Source: Monarcha castaneiventris obscurior (taxonomy: Eukaryota; Chordata; Aves; Passeriformes; Monarchidae). Taken from it: a DNA stretch of 64,000 nt. The stretch spans positions 3,347,501 through 3,411,500 of the forward strand of contig JAMPIT010000481.1 of NCBI GenBank assembly GCA_026261815.1, given 5' to 3'. A program made the position numbers and the translations under genes. Of the stretch, positions 24,801 through 36,700 are shown one piece after another (position 1 is the stretch's first letter; the number at the start of each line of letters is the position of its first letter). The notes beneath the pieces are model-generated. The model did no database searches and was not told where the DNA came from. It worked only from the letters and a program-made list of their open reading frames with translations.

Positions 24801-27800
24801 ATCTGCTTCTCAAGTGTCTTTGAAATGGTTCTATCAGGGTGTAAACTTGGTGTAAATGTGCTTTTACTGACATACAGAATGATCATACACAGAAATTTAT
24901 AATTTCTCAAAGAAAACAGCCTTTGAAGAGTGTTGAAAGTTGTCATGTTGAGCAAAACAGAGGCAAAGCCTTCAGTTCCTGGCTTAACAAACAAGTGAAA
25001 AACAACTGAAGCTTAGGAGAATTGCTTGTCTGTTTGTAGCGATCCTCGTGGTTTGTGGGGAGGCCACATCTTAGGAAGTTATTGCTGGTAACAGGCACAT
25101 GCAAAGAGGAGATTGGAAAAAATGGTGCAACAAGTTTTTCTTGATCCTCCTGAAATATTTTTGTTTCCATTAAAAGATACAGAAATGCTCATTTCACTGT
25201 CAAGAAACCTCTTGGCCAGGAAATTATTAGAGGAGGAATTTTACTTCAGTGGTTGATTTTTAAAAAAAACAAAGCAACATCAACCCAAGGCTGGCCCAAG
25301 AGCCCCTGGATGCTTGGGAAGAGCAGAGTTTGGAGCTGCTCAGCTCTCTCCCCAATTCCACTCTGCTGTTGTGACCCCCATTGTGCCACCTCACCCTCTT
25401 TATTGCTGCTCTAGCCGTGCCACCCTTGCAGCCCTGCCTGGAAGTCACACAAGGTGAAGGCAGCTGAAGTGTTACTCTAACTTGCAGCACCTCTATAAAT
25501 CTCTTAGTAAAGCACCAGGGTAGTTTTACAAGTGTAATGACTTTTTATTTTATTACCCAGCATGCAGTACATGAAGCTGCTTTCCCACAATGTATAAATT
25601 TAGTGAGGGAGAAAACCCCATCATCCCCATCGCTCTGCCATCAGCTGCCTTTCTGAGATCAGAGAGCATTTGGAAATGCTTCCACTGCCTAAATTCTGAA
25701 TGACTAGAAAATAGGTTAAAAGTGCCACTTTGTACTGTAGCATTTTACAAAAGTGTGTTTTGTTTGACAGGACTTAATAAAAAAATCTTTTAATCTCTGT
25801 CACTGTGGGTAGGTGGTAAGGCCAAAAAGTCTAAATGTTTTAAAGGAAAATTTTAATTAGTATGCAAATTTGACTTTCTGCATTAAAATGTCATTTACTA
25901 AGTAAATGTTGTTGCACTGGAAGTTCAGATATTTGATCATTTTCTGTCAAGGTGCCTTTGCAAATTTCCTGAATGTAATAACAGCATTTCAAAAACAAAA
26001 TGAAATTCTCCTTTTGTTGCAATGCACTGGGTCTGCTCCACCAAAGGCTGTGTGACTGGAATATCTTAAATCAGCCACCAGCTTCTAGTGCTGGTTCTCC
26101 TTCCCCCAGTCTGCAAATTTTGTTCTCCTCTTGATGCCTGAAACAAGGGAGATGGGAAATATACCCTTACGTGCCATAAATTTAAATCATTGAAGCATAG
26201 CAACAAAATGATTACAAAAACTATTGTAGCCATTAGAATCGAAGGAAGTGGTTGCTGAGTTATTGTCAGCCACCACTGAAGGTTACAGCAGTGATCAGCA
26301 TTTACAGGGTTAGGAAAAGCCTTACACACATTTTGAGAGTTAACTGATTTCATTGTCTCAATAAAATACACATTCCTGTCTCCTGAAGAAAGAGAAGATC
26401 AATGGTTGAAGGCCCAGCCTGGCTTTTAACATGGAAAAGGAAATGCTGTTCTTATATAAAAGTAGTGGGAAAACAATTGTGAGACGAAAAAAAAATGGGG
26501 AGGGAAAATTTAATAAAAGCAGGAAATTCCAAGTTTAGTTTCTTTCCTTCACTGTCTGTGGGGTCAGTGGTTGCTTCTTGCCACCCTGAATGAATGTGGT
26601 GTCTCAAACTGCACCTTATATGGAGCTCTTGAGGGATCAGAAATATGGCACATGGGAGCCATATGTTCAGCACTTGCCATCATTTATTGAGAGCCGAGTT
26701 CAGGGCTAAAAACTGATTTAAACATCCATATTTAGAGCTCCTAAGTACAAAATAAAGCACAAATTCTCACGAAAGTTGAAGACAGAAGAGAAAAAGCTGT
26801 GACCCAACAAAGAAGTGGTTTTAAAAAAGAAGAAGAAAAGGCTGGGGGAATTTGGTTTCTTTGAGAGCCAAGAGCCTGCCCTGGGAATGCAGATCCCTGG
26901 CTAAGTGGGAATGTCTGACAAGGCTGGTGGATGTGGAGGCCTGAAGATTTATTGTGAACGATGTGCTCACTCTAGGTCCATCAAAGGTCAAAGCAGAAGG
27001 AACCTCTCCAGTGTGAGGACAGGCTCTTTCTGGCCTCATCTCAGCTTACAAAGGTGCAGATTTGCCAGTGATATCCACACACATGGTGGAGAACACAAGT
27101 GACGCAGCCTTTGTCAGAGCTTTCAGGTTTTGTGTATGTGTCTGTATAATTTCATTAACCGGGTGTCCCACATGAGCACAAAATGTGCAGTTGGGTGTTC
27201 CTGATCCTGAGGCTTCTTGCAATAAATCTAGAAATTGTACGTAACCCAAGGCAGCTGTGCTGAGATGTTCTCTGTGTTCCTCACAGCCTTGTGCTCATTT
27301 GCTCATACCCTTACTGGTGCTGTGACCTTGGCTGGAAGCATCTCTGTGTCCGGGAAGAGTCACTGACCTGACCTTGGATCTGCCATCCATGGCAGGGTTG
27401 GGATGTGCTAGCAGGAAAACATTCCCTGTTAATGGCTGGGCCTCACCTTTGAATGGACACTGGACATTGGTTCCTGCCACTGTTAATTGGCTCTTTTGAT
27501 GTGCATAAATTTTGTGTTATGAAAGAACCTATAGTGGATTTTTCTTTTGCATAATAGACATTTCACTGGTTAAAAAAGAAAAAAATAATAAACCCCCCCC
27601 AGCAAAAACCCAAACTCCATTGCATATGAATGTTTTCACTGTGTTAGCAAGTTTTGTATCTTATTGGCAATGTTCTAAAGCACTGAAGATTGAGACTGCT
27701 CAGTTCCCTAGAGATCCTTGTAATTACAACAAAGACTGCTGGAGCATGAAAAAAGTCATTTGGCAAAATGGTCCTCTTGGCTTCCTCTGTCTCATCCTCC

Positions 27801-30737
27801 CCTCTCTCTGACTTCCAAGTCCTCTTTGCTCAGTTTACTAGACAAACATATTGTTTGCTGTTCGCCAGGGCAGATGTTTGTTTAATTCAGCACCTTCTGC
27901 TTCTTTCCCCAGCTGGAGGAAAGTCACAGTGTTCACCCTTTTCTTTTCTGTTTACACCACATCTCCCCTGCCAGCCAAGGTGCAGAAAAGGACAATGGTG
28001 CAGCTCATGACAAGTGATTCCACATTCTAGCATTTCTAGGAGCTTAACCACTGTCTCCTGTATTCTATAAATGGCACATGGCAAAACACAGAAGGCCTCA
28101 CTGGATTGTCTCCCTGTGCAAGGAGGGGATACCCAGCCACTGAATATTCAATGTAGAGAATAGACCCTCTTTTTTTTTTGAAAAATCATGAGATCTCAAC
28201 TTGAACAGACTCATGCTCTGATCCCACTGAGTCCTGCTGGAACAACCCTGTGCTGGAGAACTGAGAGAGTGTTTGCCTTGTAGTCTGGACAGACTGTGAT
28301 GCAGAGTCAGGCTGCAGAAAGTCTGCATAAAACCTGTGTATCCCTTTAGTGCTGATTTGAGGGCTTAAGAGGGCATATAACTCACGAAATGCTGTGGTGT
28401 TAAGGCTCATCCATGTTCCAAATAAACCCATGCCAGTGAAATCCATGTTCCAAGAGTCTCAATAAGAATTTAGACTTCTTCCTGCCCCTTCATTCCTGCC
28501 TTCCACCTCTTCCTGTGTGTGACTGACACTGTGTGCTTTCTCCTTCCTTGCAAATTTCCTCACAAATTTTTGGCTTTGTGCATATCTCCTCCACTTCTTG
28601 CCTTACTCATGCATCTGATTTCTCTAAAGCTCTGTGGCTTTCTCCACCTTCCTTCCACAAAGGATGGCTTCACATTGTAAGCAGAAGGTCAGAAAACTTC
28701 ACTCTGAATAGATCCAGCATAACAGAAGGATGAACAGATATTCTTCTTTAACTTTAACAAACAATACAGTGCCATTTTTCCTGATCAGCTTATGCATTTT
28801 CAACAAATCCAGAGATAATTACCAGATTTATATATATATTTGTATCTATCACTGCAGAGCTGGGCTTTTATCTACATGCTCTATGTTTCTGTAAATAAAG
28901 AAGTGCTCTAATTGTCATCAGAACCATTTGTTGCAATATGAATGCCCATAAATAAGGACTAGACAATGCAGGTTATTCATTACAGAGTGGAAAAGCTGTA
29001 TATTGGCTTGTTACCCCTTGGCAGAAGCCAGCCAGAAAATGGAGGTTTTGCAGTATTTGGCCATGAGTGAGTTGTGTAGGGCAGGGTGTCTGTGATTACA
29101 TCCCACAGCCCTGCAGGTTTTCCTGATAACGCTGCTGCATTTATTCTGCTGTGCTGGAAACTAACAGACCTATTGGAAACTTTAGCAAACCTTGCTGTGA
29201 GTTTCACATTTCCGTTTTACTGCAAAGCTCTTCACTTTTCTGGGATGCAGTCTCAGACAAGCCAACAGAAAAAGGAACTTCGTGAGCATATTATTTATCT
29301 CAAGAAATCACTTTGGATGTAGCTCTGTTTCTGATTCTTTGGAAAAATTCTTACCTGCATGATCACACATTTTCTTACAACAAATATTTCGAATTCACAG
29401 AATTTTCTTGTTAGATTCATGTGACATCTTTTGCACAACTGGAATAAACTTAAAAAAAAGCCAGAATTACCCAATGAAACAGATTCCACAGTTTTTATAG
29501 TACTGAAAGCTTTTGGGGACAAAGAAGTGGTGCCATATGTGGCAACAATATAATTCCCTTGATTCCTTCTCTGTCTCATTCTTATCACATCCTTCTTACT
29601 TCTTGATTTTCTAACTGCCATAGACTGGACAGGCAAAGATTTTTGTATTATAGCACTCTAAATCTTCCTTTCTTTGAAGGAATAAATTGAATAGCTGATT
29701 AATTTAATGAACCCTTTCTAGTTTAGATCATTGCCCCAGGAAAGCAGCGCTTTCAGTTTTCTGTCTCATTCTTCTAAAGGAACAGAGTATCTCTGATTCT
29801 GTGTTTTCTCTCTGTCTTCATATTGACAGTGTTAGTGCTGTCAGCAGATACAAACATCTTCATTTGATATTCTTATTTAACCCATTCAGAATGCCTGATA
29901 ACAGATTAGGTTGTCTCGGGATTTGTGGTATTACTGCATGAAATCTGCAAGAATTCATAGAACGCAAAACTTCTCCTGATTTTACCTGGGCTGGAAAGGT
30001 AAAAGACGTCTGTTGGAAGTGATCCAAGACACAATGACGTCAGTGGGAATCTTCCCACAGACTTCAAGTGCCCAGCAAAGATGCTGTGACTGATGAAGAA
30101 GAAAGCTGGGAGATGCCCGTTCTGGCCATAAAGCCTTTGTGGTGCAGCTAATTTCAGTTTCTTAGACAACACTTGTGTGTTGAAATACTTAATTCCCTAA
30201 AGCATCATTTTTCTCTTGAACTCATAACTCTTTCCAATAAGTGTAGTGCAAAATGCCACCCGCCAAATTCTTCCCTTGTTTATGTGGTCATAACAGATCC
30301 ATGAACAAAAGTCTCCTTGCACTTCATTGGTTTGAGAAGGTAACTCCATGGCAGCCTGTTGAAGGATTACTGGGGGAAAAACCCCAAACATTTTATGAGA
30401 GACAAAGGGCCTGTGGATTTCAGCTCAGCTGCACAAATAGCAGTGAAGGCAGAATTGAGCCCTTATTATTTCCTGTCTACTGCATTTCTCCCATTCTGTC
30501 ATGGCAGCTGTGTAGATGGAAACTCCCAAGATTTCTACAGCCAAGTCATCCTTCACCAATAAAGCCATACTGACTCACATAATAGATTAGGCTGTCACAC
30601 TAAACCTGACAAACAACATTTAATATGTCTCAAATTGCATCCGGGCAGATATCCCTGTAAACGACCGTCCCTACCACGCAGATGTTTCCCATCTCTTTGG
30701 AAACAGCTCTGATGGCACGAGGCTCTCCTGCTCTTAC

Positions 30738-30872
30738 CCACCCAGAACTCCCAGAGCCCTGGTGGGATAATGGGTGATCCAGACTTTTCTCCCAGTGAGG
30801 CTTTCTGTGCATTTCGTAGTTGTGCTGATCCATACCAAGGGGAGATCCATGAGCACTGTCTGTCATCCTCTG
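30738..30872 (-). other. Candidate exon (unproven), 135 nt, phase 0-0
   Basis: On the minus strand a polypyrimidine tract and acceptor (CTTGTCTCTGTCTTTACAG) end at 30873. A donor (TGG followed by GTAAGAG) starts at 30737. The 135 nt between them encode 45 codons without a stop, starting and ending on codon boundaries in the frame that is open from 30911 to 30630. The peptide starts QRMTDSAHGSPLGMDQHNYE, is His-, Ser- and Gly-rich, and ends GSGSSGW. A second minus-strand frame is also open here (30595-31113), which weakens the case. I recognise no family and found no neighbouring exon. Confidence 0.22.
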
Positions 30873-32668
30873 CTGTAAAGACAGAGACAAGGTGACACTG
30901 AGGTCTGTCATTGGAGGCCTCCTGAGGCAATGCCCTCTGAGGCTGACAGGGGTCTCCTGTGTTCCTGAGGGAATGTTTTACAGATTTTCCCAATTTTACC
31001 TCCCCTCCCCCCTTTATTTTGCACACGAACCATTCTCTTTTACCTTTAGCTTGCAAAAATAGAGCTTTTGCACAATGCAGGGCTGTTATCAGCAGTTCTG
31101 TATCTGTTCTCATTTTCTAACTGTTCTTTTAACTTGCTCCAGCCTTGGGCTGGTTTGTTTTTTTTTTTTTTCCGGACAAGCTCTCCCCAATCTGCCTCCT
31201 TCCCAGACTGTTTATGTTTGAAAGACTTCTACATTTGCTGGTGCTAATCTTCACATCCTCACTTATTCCCGCTGGCCTCTGTAGTCCTTTTTCCTGCTGG
31301 GTTGAGTTTCAGTTGTATTGTCTCCAATTGTTCTTTAACTTTTTCTGGCTCTGTGCAGTCAGCTTTCTGGTGCACCATAGGGCTCCAAATTGAAATTCCT
31401 CTGGGCAGTTCACATTTCCTTAAATTTCCATAAGATGAAAATCTCTCGGGACTCTTGCACTGAGTAGTATTTCAGATGTAAGGATAACCCTGTCCCAGCT
31501 GTGCAGAGGTCTGTGTGAGGGGAGAGATCAACAAGATGGATGCAGCACAGACAGGCTTCCTTGGTTATTCCTCAGTGTATCTCATTGATCCATGTGACAA
31601 ATAAACCCTTGTGCAAATGCAGATGTTTCCTTACCTGGCAGGAATTCCAGAGGGCTCCTGACCAAGCTGCTGTAGGATTTGGTGGTGGCCAGAACTTCCC
31701 ACCACCTTTGATTACCAAGTGAAGACCTTTAGTGGCTTGCTAGGGGCCAGCTGCTGGAAAACTTGTTAGCCAGCACATTAACTCATGTTTTATTCAATTC
31801 ACTTGCTCCAGTAGGTCCTGGGGATCATTTTTATTAGTCCTTAGATATTAAGACTAAACCAGTGCAGATTTTGATGCATGATGCTGCCCCCAAGGAAGTC
31901 AGTGGCACAAATCCAGCCGAAGTCAGGTGGGTGCAGGAACACTATTGACACAAGCCAAGATATTCACAGTCAGAGCTCAAGCTCTGGCCTTCCAGAGCCT
32001 GATGTTTGGAAGGAGAGTGCAGTCACAATGTGAGCAGATGCTCTGTCCTTCTTGGCCTCCCATTTCCTCCCTTTTGCTATGCCAGAGATTCACAGAGATC
32101 TCTTTCAAAGGCAGGGGCTTTGTTTCTTCATCCACTTTCCGGTGTTGTGCTCTGCTTGTTTCTTTCAATTTGTCCTAAAAAAGGAGAAAAGTAAAACTAG
32201 TTCTATGAGACTACAGGGAGGAAAAAAAAATTCTCTGGAGTTTCTTCAGCATCTTGGCTAGAAGCACAGCAAGCACTGTCATTATGGTTAGCAACAAAGG
32301 ACACGGCATCGCTTCCAGCAAAATCACCACTTACTTCAGTGTGGGTGAGATTAGGCCAGGAAAAACCCCAACTGAGTTTAATAGAGGAGAAACTGACTTT
32401 GGCTGAAACAATAAGCTGTGCTCCAGACCTGCAGTGAGAGCCTTAGAGCCAAGTCTCAAGGAGGTGCTGCCTTTCCTCTGGAACCTTCCCGCAGGGGTTC
32501 TGCTCATTATTCCACCAAGTCTAACAATCCCTCTTTCCCCCTCTCTCTCTAGCAAGATCCTTTGTCCATCCTCATTCAGATCCCCCCTTAGCTGAAACGG
32601 TGGAGTGCAGGTCGTTCAGATAAGCACAAACTGTAATTAGGTCGTATTCTGAGTAAATAATATGTGGG

Positions 32669-32701
32669 TGGGAAAAGGAAGGAAGGGGGAGGGAGAGAGA
32701 G
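32669..32701. repeat. Homopurine G/A tract
   Basis: An uninterrupted run of about 33 purines (G-rich, with GGGGGAGGG and GAGAGAG parts) is followed by further G-rich sequence to about 32735. Such tracts can form triplex or G-quadruplex structures and are prone to length change. No flanking element explains it. Confidence 0.6.
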
Positions 32702-33180
32702 CAAATGAAAGGAGGAGGCAGGGGTTTGGCAGGGTTACAGAATTGCAGCAGGCTTCTTCTAAGTCTCAAGCTAAAAATGGGAAATGTTTGCATTAAAAAA
32801 GGACTTTAATAGGTGCTATAAGCTGGCATTTTTGGTGATTAGCTAGGCAGGCGTTTATCATTTTAGTCACTGTTAGAGCTGAAACTGTGTAGTGCCCATC
32901 GTGTTCCAAGCCTCACTTTCCAGGGGCAGGAGGTTTATGCTGTGCTGGGGTGAGAGGGCAGCCCAGAGCCTGTGCTGCTCCCACTCTGGCCTCGGGAATC
33001 ACAATGTCTACAGGCAGCACTTTCCCTTCAGAGGAATAAAAGGCAGCAACACGTTGTGTACGGTGCCTTCAGCAGCTGCAGCCCAAACAAGAACTGCGTT
33101 CTCCTCACAGCCCCCGGGCAAGCCGATCCCAGGATGGGAGAGGAGCGAGAACCTTGGTGTTGTTATAAATGACACATAAA

Positions 33181-33290
33181 TGTTTTTCTCGGTTCGGCTT
33201 GTACGGGTTTGGAGTCAAAGTTTCTCTGTTCGGACTGTTCGGGGTTTTTTTGGGTTCGGGTTGTGCGGTTTGGGTTTGGAAAGGGGATGG
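33181..33290. repeat. TTCGG-rich, G/T-skewed segment
   Basis: Four copies of GTTCGG occur within about 70 bp (33192, 33228, 33237, 33254), embedded in G/T-rich sequence such as GGGTTCGGGTTGTGCGGTTT. The top strand is very poor in C and A. The CpG density is unusual for this window. It lies directly upstream of the LTR and could be part of the retroviral internal region or an unrelated degenerate tandem repeat. I cannot tell which. Confidence 0.5.
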
Positions 33291-33344
33291 ATGCAACGAG
33301 CGTGGGCGCCCAGGAGGCGGCGCTCAAAGCGAGAAAGGGACTCC

Positions 33345-33370
33345 AAAGGGGATGGGGTGGGGGGGGGCAC
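33345..33370 (+). promoter_or_regulatory. Possible retroviral polypurine tract
   Basis: A purine-rich stretch (CAAAGGGGATGGGGT followed by G9) ends within three bases of the proposed LTR start TGTAACCCCTG. In retroviruses a polypurine tract directly upstream of the 3' LTR primes plus-strand DNA synthesis. This would make the LTR a 3' LTR with a little internal sequence instead of a solo LTR. A single T interrupts the tract and the G-run could be a simple repeat, so the reading is tentative. Confidence 0.4.
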
Positions 33371-33401
33371 TGTAACCCCTGAAGATTGACAGCACCGCGG
33401 A

Positions 33402-33572
33402 CCAATCATCTCTCGAGGTGAAGCCGTGGGGACAACAAATCACTCGACGCCTCGTGAGGCAGAAGGCGGACCCTAGACACAAGCCAATCCGAAGCGTAGT
33501 GGCGGGAAAAACTGACCAATGGCCAGTGGAGTTAGGGGCGGACCAATGGGAAGAGTTGGGAGTGCATAAAAG
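33402..33572 (+). promoter_or_regulatory. LTR promoter: four CCAAT boxes and TATA-like box
   Basis: CCAAT occurs at 33402-33406, 33484-33488, 33516-33520 and 33543-33547, all on the plus strand. Three are in the context (G/A)CCAAT(C/G), typical of NF-Y sites. CATAAAAG at 33565-33572 is placed about 20 bp after the last CCAAT, so initiation would be expected near 33595-33600. Whether it is still active is unknown. Confidence 0.6.
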
Positions 33573-33691
33573 GGAGGCACAAACCCGAGATCCCCGGATC
33601 GCCTGTGGTAATCTGTGATGTTGGGAGTGTCTGTGCCTCCGTGAGGAGAAGGGCTGGCCCCTTCTCGTAGCTCCCCAGGCTTGTTGCTTTT

Positions 33692-33697
33692 ATTAAA
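33692..33697 (+). terminator. LTR polyadenylation signal (ATTAAA)
   Basis: ATTAAA in the context GCTTTTATTAAACCAG is the common variant of AATAAA. It is followed after about 12 nt by the GT-rich stretch CTGTTCAAAGGTGGCTGG. Its position about 125 nt after the TATA-like box fits an R region of normal size. Confidence 0.5.
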
Positions 33698-33742
33698 CCA
33701 GTTAACCCTGTTCAAAGGTGGCTGGCCATCACGTTTATTTCA

Positions 33743-36700
33743 GTATGTCCCACGTCCTCTGCCCCAGGCAGCAGCAGACCCACATTTTCCTGGTTATCCT
33801 TCTACAGCTGAATTATTTGGTGCGTAACTGAAGAGTTTAGCAACACCTGGGAAAAGGGTTTCCTTCACATGGGAAAAAGAGACTTCTCTTGCAAGGTCAA
33901 AAACTGAAAACCCTTGTGAATTGTTTTGTCTGAAAAATTGCCAAGGAACACAAGATAATTCACTTTTTTGGACCATGTTTGTTTACTCAGTGATGAAATA
34001 ACAAAAAATGTTTTACGAAAGCAGACTCTTTCCTAGAAAATCAGTGTTCTCATTTGACAAAGGCTTAATGGAAAAAACGCAGGTTGCGCTAGGGATTTAT
34101 TTGGGAACTTGGCCTTCACTGAAGTGGTGAAGACCAGTCCTTGGTTAGAGAGGAAGAGTTCACGTCCCTCTCCAGGGTGAGCCTGTCCCTGCTTCTGTGG
34201 CTCAAAAGAAAATCCTGGCGTGTCTGAAGACCTCAGAGGAGGTTGTGACACAGATACACCCAGAAAAAAGGGCTGCCTCACGATGAGGTTATGGTCAATC
34301 TCCATGTGTTTCTTGTCAGTAGAACAGCTTTTGTTCTGCCTAAATTCCGGGTAGGAGATTTTGGCTTCCACTGGAAATCTACAGGTTACCAGGGCTATTG
34401 AATTCTACATTATCAGCTGTGGGCCCCAGATCCAGTCTGAAGATATTAATGTCTAGTTTCCGCTTGCTGAATTGGCTGCACATGTCAGCTTCCTGTGTTC
34501 TGCTTTCCAAGCTCAGTGCTTGCTGAAATTTTACTTCTCTTGAAACGTTTTCGTTGGTGTAATGAAAGGAAAAGTTTGCCAGTGTGCTCAGTCTGTAAAT
34601 CTCCACTATTCTTTGTGAAGGGATAGACAGTTTTCCTTACAGGAGACATTTATTTTCAGTAGGATTCTGTTCCAAGAGCGTTACGTAACATTTACAGACT
34701 TTGAGAAGAGAACAATCCCAGATAAGATGTTGCAAATGTACAAAAATCTACATTTATGTGCACATTGTATCTGCTCCTATATCTGACAAACTCACGGGAG
34801 GTCACTGAACTCTCACAGCAAAGCCTTGCTTGGTTTCTATGGCCCCCTCACCTGCCCTGTATCTGAAACTCCTTCCAAGAGTGAAAAAGAAAAATCCTGC
34901 ACAAGGCAGTTGGATGTTGTCACCTCGTGTCCTGTTGGATTCCAGCAGCACCTCTGTCCCCGGCAGTGTGGGCGCTGTTGGCTGCCCTCGGGTCGCTGCC
35001 ATGCCATGGGGGATGTTTCTCTGGAAAAGAAGCGATGGCAACAAGTTGCCCCCCTGGGCTAATTGCTGTGTAGTGATGTCCTTCTGACATCAGGCACAAC
35101 TGGAACAGCCCTGAGCAGCAGAAGCTGGGACTCTGGAGATGCAGGTTTCCTCTTCCAGCCGTGTACACAAGTGCTCCGTGTTTGCCAGAGAGGAATATAT
35201 CTTAGAGGAGTTTTTTAATAGATCAGCGGTTTTGTGAGACTCACATCTTATTTTGAATTACGATCTAATCAAAACATTTGAGAGGGTATAAATTTACTTC
35301 TTTAGCATTGGAGGGTATTTTCTCCTACCCACAGTGTTTTCATTTACAATGTGTGGAAATTTTTATGTGACTGGGAAGCAGAGAACAGAGATTGCTGAGG
35401 ATGCAGGAGCCATGGAAGGGTTAACAAACCCAAAGCCTTCTTGAAGAATCTGGTGTGTTCTTTAGAGAGGGGGAGGGAACCAAGAATTAAATGTAATTTA
35501 TTTTGCACAGGCAAACTCAAGACAATAGAATTCCCTCTGTTTTCATCTGCAAAACCAATAGACCAAAAAAGGAATGGAGGTGAAGGGTTACAGAACTCAT
35601 ATTTTTCTACCTTCTGTGACTGTCTTCAGTATTTCTTGTTATCTCCAGATATTGCTTTCAGCACAGTGACCTTTGAATAAACAGGATTGTGGTGTCCTAA
35701 AAGAAAAGAAATAAAAAGCAGACAAATTTGAAAACCCTGTGAGGTCTGTGACTTCTTTTCCAGTTAAACTGGATACTCAGAGTAAACTTCAAATATTAAA
35801 ATAGAAATCCATTAAGATCTAGAGAAGACCCACAAGAGAGTCTCTGCTTTAACTACTAATCTGCTTCTGCTTAATTCCATATGGGAAGACTGGTTTAATT
35901 GGTGACCTTCTTGTGTGATTTTAAGAGTAAAAAATAAACTTACAGCATATTTAGCAAATAGAGCCATGCCAGAGGGGGGGAGGGAGGAAACAGAAAAACT
36001 TTTCAGAGTCTACATAGTTGTTGGAAAGTTTTTACCCATTTTTTTCTTCTGTAAACATAAATATAGCCAACATTTTACTGCTGAAACTAATAATTCAAGC
36101 AACTTCCCAGGGAAGCTTGAAGAAGTGCCTTTCTCATTTATGGCACAGAGCTTGTGGTTCATATTCTTCAAATCCGTCAGTCAAAAGAAGGGAAAATATC
36201 TGTGCATCTGCACATCCCATTATATGCTAACCTCTGGATGCAGAAATAGCATCTGAGGAGTGAAAAGCTGCTAAAGCCATCGATGAAAGCCTGTTCTGGC
36301 TTATTATGAACTCTACCTGCCTGCCTTGCTCTAGTTTTTCATTCTTTCCACATGAGCAGCTTGCGGAAGGATCGCTGAGTGCGGATCCTGCTGCAGTAAA
36401 CTGCATTGTTTCCTGTTCCAGGCACACTCACATTGCTCACAAACTTCCCAACTGCCAGACAAACTTTGTTACAGTCCTCCTACTTCCCTTGGAATACGCC
36501 ATTTGAGGCTCTTTTCAGGGCTGCTCTACGTAATACGCTGTGACTAGATACAAAACTATTTCTTTATAACATGAACTAAGCAAACACAAATTTAAGGCAA
36601 ATTATCCTGAACCCTGAGTCTCAAGCCAGTCTTTTTGCATTATCTCATGGGAAGTTCTGGTCTGAAAGTAATACTGGCAATAGGGAGAACTTCTCCTGAG

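Larger units (their letters stand above)
21896..33180. other. Unique non-coding sequence
   Basis: No interspersed repeat family was recognised over about 11 kb. The AT-rich, low-CpG stretch 23330-23530 contains several homeodomain-type TAAT/ATTA cores and could be a conserved regulatory element, but this cannot be judged from one sequence. A GC-richer block lies at 25270-25480. Only the candidate exon at 30738-30872 and the purine tract at 32669-32701 deserve separate entries. Confidence 0.4.
33371..33742 (+). mobile_element. Endogenous retrovirus LTR
   Basis: The segment starts TGTAACCCC and ends TTTATTTCA, fitting TG...CA LTR ends. It has a compact pol II promoter: four CCAAT boxes (33402, 33484, 33516, 33543), a TATA-like CATAAAAG at 33565-33572, and an ATTAAA polyadenylation signal at 33692-33697 followed by a short U5-like tail. 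That order gives U3, R and U5 in about 370 bp, a normal length for an avian ERV LTR. The element is CpG-rich against a CpG-poor background, which suggests relative youth. No gag, pol or env remnant was found beside it and no target-site duplication was identified, so the exact left edge and the family are uncertain. Confidence 0.75.
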
